A DNA stretch of 64,000 bases from Aphrophora alni. Taxonomy: Eukaryota; Arthropoda; Insecta; Hemiptera; Aphrophoridae. The stretch lies in the NCBI GenBank assembly GCA_963513935.1, contig OY740774.1, forward strand, positions 92,217,847-92,281,846, given 5' to 3'. The notes beneath the pieces were generated by a model. It had not been told where the DNA came from, did no database searches, and saw only the letters and a program-made list of their open reading frames with translations. Every line of letters starts with the position of its first letter. The first letter of the stretch is position 1. The translations under genes and the position numbers were made by a program. Below, piece after piece: positions 36,611 through 49,170 of the stretch.

Positions 36611-37486
36611 ATAGTAAAACTATGATAATCAAAAATATTTAACATTTAACATTTAACATAGCATAATTTAAAATTCAATTATTAATTGTGCTGAAATACC
36701 CACATGCTCTCTCACTCTACCATCTTCAAAACAAAGTAAATTGAACTTTGATTTTGTTTATAGAAATTGTCATTTTGATAATTGTTGGTCATAATGCAGT
36801 CATAACTATTTACTATAGACAAGGTTTTAGATTTAGATTTAAAAATAGGAAAAACTCTTTACAAAATAAAAATATATAAAAGTAATTGTATATATTTTTT
36901 TAATCCTTTGTGCGCCTATTTCACTTACAATAGTAAAGAGAACTTTTATTTAGGTATATTTAGATATATGTAAAAACTTTCATAATAACAAGCATACAAC
37001 AATAAAATAATACTGTACAATTAAACAAGTACTATAAAAAACTTAAAAAAAGGAAAAAAAATCAAAAATTAATTTATGAACTTATAACATATTATATATT
37101 GATTTGTTGATATTAAATATTTAAGGACTAGAGATGTTCATCTAAAATGTCTTCTCTCGCCTATCTTAAAAGGCAATTATAATTGAAAACGTTTAATCTA
37201 AAAACAAAAAGGAAGACATTAGAAATAAAACATAAATTGATTCAGTTTTGGTAATAGTTGTATATTAACAAATCACTTGCTTAATATTAAATATATTTGC
37301 TGTCCGTCAAGTACATTCATATATGGTACATGTTCATTTCCCATATAAACATTCGTAAAATCACTACACTCTTATACACAAAACAATAGTTCACCTGTAA
37401 ATGTGTTTTCATTTTGTTTTGTTTGAGATTCCTTTTATCCATTATTTACAGTGCATAGTTCTTCTGATCTATAAGTTTACGATAAG

Positions 37487-37491
<5 letters not shown>
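36611..37491. other. AT-rich sequence, no gene seen
   Basis: No coding-like frame or repeat was recognised. Confidence 0.5.

Positions 37492-37533
<42 letters not shown>
37492..37533. repeat. (TA)n microsatellite
   Basis: About 42 bp of TA dinucleotides. Confidence 0.97.
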
Positions 37534-37534
<1 letters not shown>

Positions 37535-38264
37535 TACTTTGTAATAATTTGGAATAATATAAATAGACCAGATCTAGAATTTTACCCTTAGGTTTAGTTT
37601 TAGTCTCTTTAGTTTAACCACTAGTATTTTAGTAAATACATGTTTAACCTTCTAGGAACTTAGTTTAATGTTTTTCATGTCCATATTTATTCACTTCATA
37701 TAGATCCATATTATCGATTTCTTTAAAGTATTATTATTACATGTATATACTTTTAAACTTATATTTGATGGTGTATTATGAAAATTATGGAAATTAAGTC
37801 ACATATATGTTTCAAAAAGAATAACCAATAATGTTTTCAATATATAATTTGTTTTTTAACAAATCATGTATAACCTGAGATCTAGCAACTCTCTACTAAC
37901 CTACCAGTCGTTTTAAGAGGTAGTAGTTAGATCATTCAAATAATTTCGATCTATTATCATAGAAAAAAAAAGTTACAAACTGACATATTTTAACTACATC
38001 TATTTTGTTGCAGTTTTAGAAATTATAGGTAAATTGAAATCGAATTTGGAACTGTATTCTCATCAATTGGCTTTTCTTGTGAAAGCAATTGTTATATTTA
38101 TTTATATGTCGATTTAGAATGAATTGGACTATAATAACTGTATCGTTAAAATAAAGTTTACATTTGGAAAGGCCATAAACAAATTCGAAACAAGATTCTT
38201 TATTTAATAAATTCTTTAAACTCCTGCTTTGAAAACAAATACCAGATACAACTCCTATCATGAA
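37534..38264. other. AT-rich sequence, no gene seen
   Basis: The 81-codon minus-strand frame at 38016-38261 has no recognisable feature. Confidence 0.5.
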
Positions 38265-38470
38265 GCAATAAATAAACAGAGTAACGTGGTTAGAGGCAAC
38301 GTATCAATTCGGCAACATTTGTTGAATTCATTAAAACAGTGTTTCTGCTACGCGTAGTACACCTACAAACCTACTAGACCACAGAAACAATGCTGATACT
38401 AGTTTATTTATTCCCATGAACGCATAGTTTATCTAATAGTTTAACGTTACTGTAAATTGATTGGTTATAA
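38265..38470 (+). repeat. Second tandem block, island G copy 1
   Basis: Matches 43090-43290 in the same orientation: CAACATTTGTT at 38313 (43123 in the second copy), AGTGTTTCTGCT versus AGTGTTTACGCT, GACCACAGAAACAATGCTGAT versus AACCACGGTGACAATACTGAT, and CGCATAGTTTATCTA versus GCCGAGTTTATCTA. The offset is 4810 bp. Together with the D copies at 40.8 and 45.2 kb (offset 4387 bp) it marks a direct duplication of this part of the window. Confidence 0.55.
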
Positions 38471-39284
38471 GATGTAGTTCAATCTCATTGTATTTAAAAA
38501 GAAATAATTTTTTTAAGTGTTCCTTACAAATCATTTATAAAATAAAAGAATGCATATTTACTGCAATAACTATTGTTTAAAACTTTTTCAACTTTAGATG
38601 AATCTACAAATAATGTTTCAGATTTGAATGTACACACTCCATGTAATAATAATTTATCGTGCCTCTGACACCTTAAACATAAATTATGTATTTCTTTAGA
38701 TAAGTTTCTAAAGATCTTTAAAAAATCTAGGTAACTTTAAACAGAGTTATATTACTCTAATGAACTATACAAATCTAAAACTTTAGAGTAGACATTTGTT
38801 GAACTCTTTCTTTCGATAATACAGTTATGGTTTTTTTTTTTATTGTTGTTGAGATTTTAAAGTATAAAACAAAACTATACGTAATTAGTAGAAGACGAAC
38901 AATAATTTTAAAATGTTACATATTTTATCAACGTTTTGTAAGTTATGTAATTCAGAAGAATCTTATCAATAGAAGAACTCGTGATATAATTTTAGCAAAT
39001 ACTTTCTTTTTACACTTTTTAATTTGCGTTAAGATAATTTAGCAACCTTTAATTATATGCCATGTGTTCAGTAACTACAGATATTATTCTCTAACTTTGA
39101 ATGTTTCCAAAATAAAAATAAAAAGTTTGAAAATTATATCTGACGTCATTCTTTTATTAAAAATGTGTACATTTTTGTGATCAATTTGTAAAAGGTCTAT
39201 AAAAATTACAAGTTATTTTCAAAAGGCTGTTTGCAAAATAATCTGCCAATAAGTCAAAACAACACATTCTGTGTTTTCTTACCG
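38471..39284. other. AT-rich sequence, no gene seen
   Basis: The frame at 38827-39042 starts in an oligo-T run and is not coding-like. Confidence 0.5.
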
Positions 39285-39405
39285 AAGAGTTTTTTCAATT
39301 CAAAAGACCGATTTAGCTTTACGTCTATTTTGAGTAATCGCATTTATCTTACGTGTTACCGTTATAGCAAATGTTCCAATAACACAAATATCACGTTAGG
39401 AAATG
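39285..39405 (+). repeat. Dispersed island D, inverted diverged copy
   Basis: TTTTTTCAATTCAAAAGACC, TTTAGCTTTACGTCTATTTT, CATTTATCTTACGTGTTACC and TTCCAATAACA match the reverse complement of the 40.8-kb copy. The plus strand reads FSFTSILSNRIYL in the frame conserved among copies. Confidence 0.5.
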
Positions 39406-39841
39406 CATAGAGAATATTAACTAAACAAGTTATTCACTTCCACAACAAAAATACACTATCCATTTAATCAAGAAATTGATTCGTAATTAAGTAGTCACAT
39501 GTTGTATGTCAAAATAATACAATCACACTGTTATGGAACTTTTGTAACAGCAATTTAACTTCTTATTTTACATCAAAATATATTTATATTTTAGAGTCAT
39601 TGAATGTTACACTTATCCTTCTGAATTTTACCTTATTCACCTGCGCCATTTCGATAATACGATCATAATCACGTTACAGAAACTACACAAACACAAATCC
39701 ACCAAACAAACCTTTTATATGTATTGTAGTATTTCCTTATTTTGTCAAATGATAATAACTAAATGTTTGTATATGATATTAATCAATGCAGGGTATATTT
39801 TAAAATTGAGTTCTTGAAATAAAATAAGAAATACAACAAGA

Positions 39842-40064
39842 TATGCAACGAATAAATAAAGAAATAAAGCTAAAATTTCAAAATTATTTTAATAATATAA
39901 ATGAGCTACAATTGTTTCGCCTTGCGGAATCATCGGGCAACAAACTCCCAACAATGCCCAAAATCGCCCGATGATGCCGCAAGGCGATACAATTGTAGCT
40001 CATTTATATGATTTGAATAATATATTTGAAACTTTAGCTTTATTGCTTTATTTAATCTTGTGTA
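39842..40064. mobile_element. Inverted pair of the 29.3-kb hammerhead-like element
   Basis: The right half (39966-40064) reads CGCCCGATGATGCCGCAAGG then CGATACAATTGTAGCTC, followed by ATTTGAAACTTTAGC and TTGCTTTATTTAATC. The left half (39842-39941) is the reverse complement of the same sequence. They are separated by about 25 bp, giving a hairpin with arms of about 95 bp. The left copy keeps the GAAA core, while the right has GATA. Inverted dimeric insertions are known for Penelope-like elements, which is the basis for suspecting that class; no protein is encoded here. The frame at 39971-40189 is an artefact. Confidence 0.6.
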
Positions 40065-40739
40065 TGGAGTTTCAACAAGAAATATCTGCTGTTACTATAA
40101 ATATAAAAAGATATGAATTATCGTGTTTATTTGTTTGCCGATTTTATGGTAAAATAAATCACTTAACTCCCAGTGACCATTTTAGTTAAGGCGAAAAAAC
40201 CTCTCGTTATTATAGCTTCATACACAACCATAGCCTTTGAATATTCTAAAACTGTCTGTCAAAATAGAAGAAAGTTGGTCAAGAGATACCATAGAGGGAG
40301 GTTTAAAGAGACTAATCCAACAAATACTACCAAAAATTAAGTTATTGATCCCTTGAGAATGTTTCACCCGTATTTACTACTTTGTCCACAATGTAAATTT
40401 ACTTTATACAAATAACATTATTATTGACAATACATAAAAATCTTTTTCATTCATAATGTATTATACTTAAACGAACTTCACCTGTTCTTTTTATAATAAC
40501 TTAAAACTTATGTAATAAATGAAAGACTATAAACACAGCATTTCCAAAAATAAGTTTCAATGATTTAGCAATAATCGGTGACATATTTACAAGTATACAA
40601 CCTTTGTAGAACTGAACATAAAAGGCTTCCTCAAATTATTATCAATTTAAAACCAGTGTTACAGATTAAGTAAATCTTATACAATTTATGACTTTAAAAT
40701 GTTTTGGTTATATCATTAAAGATATTTTATTCTTTAGAC
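40065..40739. other. AT-rich sequence, no gene seen
   Basis: No coding-like frame or repeat was recognised. Confidence 0.5.
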
Positions 40740-41125
40740 GCGAACCGTCAAACGTCGTGGAAATAATATATTGGAGGAGTTTAATCTTGTGTCAATCTTT
40801 GCTAAAGTCGAGGTTTGTTATTGGGACTTCTGCCGTTACCGCAACCCTCAAGATTAATGGGTCTACTCAACATAGACATAAAGCTAAAGTGTTCTTTTCA
40901 ATTGAATAAATGTGAGGGGACGCCTAAGCATAAAACAGAACGGCAGCATCGCTTTATCTTATTGAAGGGCAGCTATTTTCTCTGTCGTAGTTCAAAATAA
41001 CAAGGCCACTTTTTGTTCGAATTATTTAAATGGAAATTATCAACAACTGGTTATACACTAATACTGAGGGCAGTAATCTTTACAATATAAACCATATATA
41101 CTACAAAAATGGATTTATATATATA
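40740..41125 (-). repeat. Dispersed island D, well-preserved copy 1 of a close pair
   Basis: From about 40785 to 41075 this copy is nearly identical to 45173-45462 (differences only every few tens of bases). Similarity fades outward to 40740 and 41125. Frames of 61 codons (40815-41000 and 45202-45387) are open in both copies, but their similarity simply follows the DNA identity. The frame shared with the older copies is on the minus strand: FSFMSMLSRPINLEG, then CGNGRSPNNKPRL and a stop. TA repeats lie at 41116-41136. Confidence 0.8.
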
Positions 41126-41144
41126 TATATATATATAATATTTT

Positions 41145-41335
41145 GATTAAATTTGAGGGGATGCTTATGCATAAAACAGAGTGACAATGTTGTTTTGTCT
41201 TATTCATGGGGCGTTATGTTCTCAATCGTAGTTTATTTGTTTTCATTCTTCCTTTGAAAATTATCAAGAACTGGTTATACACAAATACTGAGCGGGTTGA
41301 CCTTACTAAAATTGGTTATATATTAACCCAAGTGT
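41145..41335 (-). repeat. Partial further copy of island D, adjacent
   Basis: TTTGAGGGGATGCTTATGC, ATAAAACAGAGTGACAATG, TTATTCATGGGGCG and ATTATCAAGAACTGGTTATA parallel the second half of the preceding copy, in the same orientation about 245 bp further on. It is more diverged, so a local older duplication preceded the 4.4-kb one. Confidence 0.55.
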
Positions 41336-43089
41336 TCTTCTTTTCTAAAAGACAATTATATAAAAAAAGTCAACAACAAGAATTAACAGCAAATTAAATG
41401 AGATAAATTTCAATACCTAAACTTATAAATTGTAAAAACCAGTGTTTACGTTTTTACGAAATGTTGTATCTTAAGAGTACTTTACTCACCCTTTGTAAAA
41501 ATACTGTTCTAATCTTTCTGTTCCAATAAATAACCTGCCTATTTGCAATAGGTATAAAACTGAGGAACACAGATATTTAAACAAAATTACATTTTAAAAG
41601 TTTAAAAAAACTAATTAAAATTTATTACGATACATTTTCCGTTTAAACTTCAGTGTTTCAATAGTACAGAGTAGTTTAAATTAACTTTGATGATTAGGTT
41701 GGATTAGGTTAGCCTGTAAACAATTAGTTGAAATGAAAGAACTTTATAAAAAATTTAATAACACCACATACTTGTACAGACCTTTCAACATTATACCTTT
41801 TCATACATTTGGTTTCCATGAGGAAACTAACACATAAATAATAATATATATTTTACATATTCAATTAAGTCATACGCGATATATCGAAATAATTTGGGAA
41901 GTCTGTTTATATACAAGTGAAATTTTTGTTTGCATTATTTCAACAATGAATTTGTATCCGGTTTAATGGTTTACTCAAATATAGTACGGATTGGGGTGAC
42001 TACAACACGAATATATATTTAGTTATTAAATAATAAATTTAAAAAATCATCAATTTCACACAAGAGAATAAACATAATTAACATAAAAACATTTAAAGTT
42101 TTCACAAAAATAAATAAAAAATAATTGCTTCAACATTATATTTATTGTACACTCCTGGATTATATATTCAGTATTATAGACTAAATACTTTAATTTTGAA
42201 TCTGAAGATGACAGATTAACTGTTAAATCCAGTTATCAACAAGGAATAATTTTGGATTCATTGACGGAAACTTTAAGGTATTTAACTAATAATATATGCT
42301 AAAAATATTTAGTAATATTACAATATTTTATTGATTTCGACAGATATTTAGTGAAATAGTTTAATTACTAGAGGAATGGGTCATTGTAAAGGCGTGGAGA
42401 TTATACAATTTAATTTTAAACATTAGGTATAATATATGTTTAAAAAATACTACATTAGCTGTAGATACCGTCGTAAGACTTTAAGTCGTTTTCGATATTA
42501 ACTCGACTTCTGTTAAATACTAAATGCTCTCTTGCTGGAGGTTTTTGATTAAACGAAACAATAATAAAAAGACAAAAACACTACACAATACATACATGAA
42601 CATTATGTCTAAACGGGTCAGTGCTCTACATTACGTTCTTTATGGTATGTTTCCTGACTTATCAATATACTCTATCAATGGAAATGTTTTATAGATAATT
42701 TGATCAAATGTAGTTTCTTGATAATCGTAATAATTTGAGCTAGAGAAAGATTTCTTGAATCATAGAGATCTACTTAGGCGTAGTATCAAAAGTTATACTT
42801 CATCTACTATAATAGTAATGGAAGGGAAAAAGAATTTGTAAATTATACCCACTTACGTTTTTCTCTAGTCATAACAGCTATATAGCAATTGTACTATAAT
42901 TGAGAATTCTATTCTTAATTTGGAGTTGCATGCGAAACATTTAGGGTCCATTTAATATGTTTCTCGATTTAAAATTATTTTAATTTTAGAAGAATTTATA
43001 AAGAAATTCGAAAAAAAATACTATATCAATCCGACCTTTAAACTACTGTAATTAAAACAAGTATTAGGATCAAATGCGATTATATATCA
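41336..43089. other. AT-rich sequence, no gene seen
   Basis: No coding-like open frame, RNA gene or palindrome was recognised. Confidence 0.5.
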
Positions 43090-43290
43090 ATAAATAAACA
43101 AAGGGCCAATGAAGCCATACGCCAACATTTGTTTTAAAATAGTGTTTACGCTTCATGAAGTGCAAGAATGATATAAAACTATCCAAACCACGGTGACAAT
43201 ACTGATTGTCCATTTGTTTATTTATACACATGAATGCCGAGTTTATCTATAGCTTATTGTTAACCTTCTATTTGAAGTGGTTAAACAAAT
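43090..43290 (+). repeat. Second tandem block, island G copy 2
   Basis: Direct-repeat partner of 38265-38470, as described there. Confidence 0.55.
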
Positions 43291-45131
43291 GTTACACGTC
43301 TAACGAATTAAATAATGTCAAAACATAATTTTTAGTGATTTTTACAGATTAATGTTTTGTTACTATATTATTATAAGATGTTGAATCTATCAATACAGTT
43401 CGTAAAAATTATCGTTATATTTCATATTCAAATGTAATCAATCCATCTAAGAATACTGTATTACCATTCTAACACTATAAAATACTTTATTTATTTGTAT
43501 GGTGATATTGGAAATTTTCTTAATAAAATATAGGAAAGATTACAAATAGTTATTTTACTGGAATAAAACAAACAAGTAGAAAATTTTAGAGGAGACACTG
43601 TATACGAGTATAGTAACTTAGTGTTAGTTCATCATGCATGTTTGCAATCCGACTCTTTGGAACTACAATTAAAAGTCATATTTTACATCGCCTTTGAAAT
43701 TAATCATTGAGTCTTTGAAAATTATCATATTTGATCATTTGTCTTTATTTGTTATTAGACGTTACGGAGTAAATTTATAAATTAGAATCCTGAAAGTGAT
43801 ATATGTTTGTAATAAGATAGAAATTTCAATACTTATTTATATGTCAGAATAACCTAAGATATAATAACAACAATATTTATTTATTCTTTTTTTTTCATTT
43901 GAAGATGTAGTACCCAATTTGGGTAAATTTAATAGTATTGTATAGCTTAGTTGTTATTAGACAAGATTTGAAATGAATGCAACAAATTGATATTTCAATT
44001 GTCAAAATCACCACTTGTTATATAAAGGGCGTGTGTTTTAAAATTATAATGATTTCCAAATGAAACAGGAATGTTTATTTCCTAACATTCTCTGTCAGAA
44101 CTTTGGGAATACAGCTAAAGTAATTTTTTTTTTCGAAGTTAGCTGTAATGATAGGATACTTTTCACGCAGAGATATTAATAGAAAACAGTTATATTAAAA
44201 TAAATTGAATATAAACTGTTATTAACTCTAATATTGTTCATGCATGTAATGAATGACTCAGAATGGTGTCATTTTTGCTATGTGTCAGTAATTAATTAAA
44301 CTAATAAACGTAGTTTTTTTATATTCTTGAAAGATATTCCTTTTCACAAATTCACAACAATGACATGACGAATCTTACATTAGAGGGCATTTTAAATCAA
44401 GATTTTTATTGTATTCTATATTAATTCTTAAACATTTATATTTCATTTCTTTGTGTTTGTTTTAAAAAGTACGGTCACTTCACGAACTCAAATAAACACA
44501 TAACTATAGATTCTTAACCTTCTATATGTATACATAGTTCGATGTATTATTAAACTATTATGATTCGTAGTTTTCATAACATATATTATGATATTATGAA
44601 CACCCATAAATGAAGTAACACTAATTTTTATCAAAAGTATTTAAAATGTAGTATGCATTTAGTAATTTATCACATGTCCGTGCATTACAACTACTCCACT
44701 TTGAGTTTGCCACAATCATTTGATTTCTAAGATAACACCCTGTTAATCTTTAATTACTTACCAACGTATCTCTAATGATATTGCGACAAGCTCTTTAAAT
44801 CTGATTACATCAACGTTAGATGGGTTTTCAAACTGTTTAAATAAATATGTATATATTTAGTAAATTAAAACTGGATGTTTTCCCATATTTTTACTTCCAC
44901 GGAAAACAACTTCTATAGTTATGAAAGAAAAATAAATAACTTAAACTTCTAGATCGTAGAAATTAAATAAAAAGAAACTAATGAATAATATTTTACCATA
45001 TATCTCACAATAATAACTGCCGAAATATTCAACTAGCAATCGTACTTTTGAAACACACAAAAATATATGACTCTTTGCATACGATTTACAAAATCTGTTA
45101 AATAGATTATGAAATATCGTTTACCTCCAGG
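43291..45131. other. AT-rich sequence, no gene seen
   Basis: No coding-like open frame, RNA gene or clear repeat was recognised. Confidence 0.5.
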
Positions 45132-45522
45132 CGAGAACCATCAAATTTTGTGAAAAATTATTCGAGTTAAATCTTGTGTCAATCTTTGCTAAAGTCGAGG
45201 TTTGTTAGTGGGACTTCTGCTGTTACCGCAACCCTCAAGATTAATGGGTCTACTCAACATAGACATAAAGCTAAAGTGTTCTTTTCAATTGAATAAATGT
45301 GAGGGGACCCCTAAGCATAAAACGGAACGGCAGCATCGCTTTATCTTATTGACGGGCAGCTATTTTCTCTGTCGTAGTTCAAAATAACGAGGCGACTTTT
45401 TGTTCTAATTATTTAAATGGAAATTATCAACAACTGGTTATACACTAATACCGAGGGCAGTTAATATTGTCTATAAAACCATATAACATGAATGTTTTTA
45501 TATTACAAAAATGAAATTTATA
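45132..45522 (-). repeat. Dispersed island D, well-preserved copy 2 of a close pair
   Basis: Nearly identical to 40740-41125 over about 290 bp, in the same orientation. The near identity shows a duplication much younger than the copies at 5, 8, 20 and 39 kb. Confidence 0.8.
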
Positions 45523-48500
45523 TATTTTTTTCAAATAAAATTTAAAAAACATTTTAAAGTAAATTAACAGTAATGAAAATAAGAGACATTATAATAACTA
45601 ACCAACGAAATTGAAAAACAGTGTTTTCTTTTGAAAATAAAAGAGATTGTAGGCTATATAAACTAATACTAAATGGCTAAATATTTGCAATTTATTTAGT
45701 TACTAAAAACATATTTATAACCGATAAACTACTTTTTTATTTCATATTAGCCTTTTTTTAAATTATCATAATTTTGTTTACATTTATTGTACTAAAAAAT
45801 TATATATAACGAGAAAATTAGTCACTGTTTGTTCAAATATTTTTTCCAACATTTTTTTCTATACATTATCTGAATATTTGCAATAAATAAAAAAAATGGA
45901 GAGAAAACAAATATTTTTCTTGATTGTATATCTATATATTTGTTTTATTGAACATCTGATGTTTCAATAGCAACACCCTCACATTTATTTCTCTCAGTTC
46001 AGACATATCAGAGTATCTTTGATATTAGCAATATATTTCCATCGACTATAAACGTTTAATTGAAATCATTGTGCTCTACAAAAAGCGACTAATAATAACT
46101 GAAACTTGTGCTAGACATTCAACAATTTACCGTTTTATGCCTTTGGCTCCGTAATTTGTAAATAACACATATATATTTACTCTTTAAAAAAATCAAATTG
46201 CGTGCTAAGCGGAATATCGACATGGTGTTTACATATCTGTAATGTTCAACGTCTTTTTATTTAAAAGTGAAAAGTTCGACTGTAGTATTTCAAGTTTGGA
46301 TTTGTTTACGATTTAATTTGTCTGCTTGCAAACATAGTACCAATCTAGTTGACAACACCGATTGATAAAAAAAATTAATAATCAGTTGGCCCACATCAAC
46401 ATAAACTGAAAGAAATTGTTATTTTTTTTTAAATTCTTTTACAATCAGGTTATAAGAAATGTTTAATTTTGTTATTGTTACTTTTATGTTTGATATACGT
46501 ATATATTTACTAATTAATAAAATGTGTAAAATAAAAATTTGTAAAAATAAACAGATTTTACATTAGTTTCACTTAAAAATACTATGAAATGCAAGTCACT
46601 ATCTCTCTGTAAAACCATTTCTATTAACAATAATTACTTAGGACAATATTTTACATCTGTATTTCTGTTTACTTTTCAATTTTATACTTTTCTATATCTA
46701 GCCGATGTATAAATTTTGTTATGTTTCACATCAAACCAACACTTAGGACTGAATATCATTATCGTTATTCACAATTGAAAATAAAGTTACCAAAAAGATC
46801 ACTCATGAATACTGGAAAAGTTGCTTCCCTGATATTCGTCTCTTAATTCCTGTGTATTTTTCTATCGAATAAAATTTTCCCATAATTAAATTTGTCAATT
46901 ACAATTTCGTAATTCTTTGTTCCATTATTTATATATTATTATGAAAATTAAATCAAAAAAGTTATACTTTTACAGTTTACATCACAAAAAAGTCGAATTA
47001 TTCATATTAGATAATTTATTTAGAAGGAATTCAATACATTTTTTTTGTCTATTTATTTTTCAACCTAATTTTTTGTCGTAACAATAGTAAATACCTGATT
47101 GATGTTTTTGATTCTCGACTTCCCCTGATAAAAAAAACAAGGTTGAACTCACCCTTATTGTTTTTTTTCCCCGTTGGGAACACTTGAGTGTCACCCCACA
47201 GAGATTCCCATTTTACACTGGATATGTAGATCTTCCTTTTGCAGAGAACCTTACAAATACAGTTCTCAAACCTTCCCAAAATAAACAATAAAAGGGATCC
47301 TTAATTTGTAATTAACCTCTATTAAGATTTAACAAGTTAAAAGATAATACAGTCTAATAGACATTTTAAAATATTAGAACATGTGATTGGAAGAGACAGG
47401 TAAGGGAAAAGTTATTGAAATGTTCCAATTGTTAAATTCCATCAGTAAACTTAAAATGCGAAAATATCCGTAAACTACATCTGCATAGGTAGATTTCAAT
47501 TGTTGACTAATAGATATTCTATTACAATTAGATTTATTGCTCTTGGTATTACTGTTTAATCGTCAATATATTTTTAGTTATTTGAAAAGAAAATTTAATT
47601 ATTCAAAATATTATTTCTTTAAACGTAATGAACACCTGTATATATTAAAGTAGAAATCAATTAATTATTATCATGTGATATAGTAGTATATTTGATATAT
47701 TGAAACCAATATATTAAATGTGTATACTTGGCATTCATTTTCAGTTTTAAATAGATTGTACTATTTACAACTGTGAATAACAGTTACAATAATAACACTT
47801 AATTTGTATATTCCAGGCATATTGAATTTTGTACAAAAGAAAAAAAGTTTTATTTTAAAAATTGTTCTATTAAATTAAAAATTGTAATACAATTGTTGTG
47901 GTTTATTGTCAATAAAACATGTGTAAACATATGTTCCGCTAAAGTATCGGCTGGATAAATAGCAATAATATCCATTTATCTATTTTGAAAAAAAACTAAC
48001 ATATGGAACCGACAAAACACAAGATGTCAGGTATTGGTTGGGAGTTTTTAAACATTTTGTTTTCTCCGATTAGCCAAATCTACTTCCGTTACTTGAAGAT
48101 GGCTCGCTAATTTCGTAGGACTCTAGTTCCAAACCCAAATTATTCCGAGTGTAATACACAAGCCTTTCACGTATGGCATTAAATATACATTATCGTGTCA
48201 TCACTTATTAAAACTTATCATTGTGAGAGATAAATAACATAATATGCCTCATAACTTATGATGATACATTCATACTAAAAGGTTTAAGAGTATTAAAGGC
48301 TCATAGTAAAGGCTTAAGAGGCTAAGTAATAAAAAATACAATTCGACATGCTTAATTTGAAAATTAATAATATAATCATTTTAATATTTTTTCAGTGGAT
48401 TTATCATTTTTAATAAATCAGTAATTATCTTAAAATGTAATTGCTATGTAAATCTTGTAGGTTTTTAAAATTAACAATTATTGCCATGTATAATATAGTA

Positions 48501-49014
48501 TTTTAATGACATAACTTTTTGAATGTTTCCCTTTTTGTAATCTGGGAACATCAGAAGTGAACCAACCATCTTAAGAAAAAAGTTGGGTCTGCTACACACA
48601 CACTTATTGAGTCACATAGAGAGGAACCTGGGGATTGGAATAATATCGACCTTAACAAAAAAAAATGTTCTCTACTTCTGTTCTCCTTTAGTCTGGGATA
48701 AGATCATTGGACTCTTATCGCTTCCAATTTAAGATTCTTATTTTCTTCTTATTCTGGAATTTTAGTGCAAAAAGCCTACAGTGGCTGAGGTGCGAACATG
48801 TAACTTGTATTCTCGTACTTCTTCAAACTAAATAAAACATAATGTAAATACTTATGGTATGTCAAAATCTCCACAGCTTATAACAATAATAAAACACATA
48901 ATTTAATAAATCCAATTAATAATTATTACAAACAGTTAAGGCAAAACGAAAAATTAAGTATATTCGATTAGAAGTTCAAAACCTAAAACGTTATATGGAT
49001 TAAAAAGATTTAAC
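45523..49014. other. AT-rich sequence, no gene established
   Basis: A minus-strand frame of 79 codons at 47049-47288 contains VKWESLWGDTQVFPTGKK and GEFNLVFFIRGSRESK. Its composition is more coding-like than its surroundings, but I recognise no family. No other frame, RNA gene or palindrome stands out. Confidence 0.4.
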
Positions 49015-49170
49015 TGCAAATGGGATTAATAATTCATTCAACACGCAAAGCAAATACAATTTCTAGAATTAGTCTTTGGGGATTAACAAACACGCAGTTA
49101 CGGGGTCTAAATGGTTTTATTGACTTGAAAATTAGCATGTGGTTGGAAGCTTATCACGATAAATATATTG
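49015..49170 (+). repeat. Dispersed repeat H, copy 1
   Basis: Matches 61505-61640 in the same orientation: TTCATTCAACACGC versus TTTATTCAACACGC, GGATTAACAAACACGCAGTTA versus GGAACAAACACGCTACTT, and TTTATTGACTTGAAAATTAGC versus TGTATTGATTTCAATTCTGGC. The 62-codon frame at 49020-49208 starts at the repeat and is interrupted in the other copy, so it is not called a gene. Confidence 0.5.

Noticed and set aside
40815..45387. Two nearly identical 61-codon frames as a conserved small protein
   Set aside because: The similarity is explained by DNA-level near identity of the duplicated D segment; older D copies do not keep this frame.
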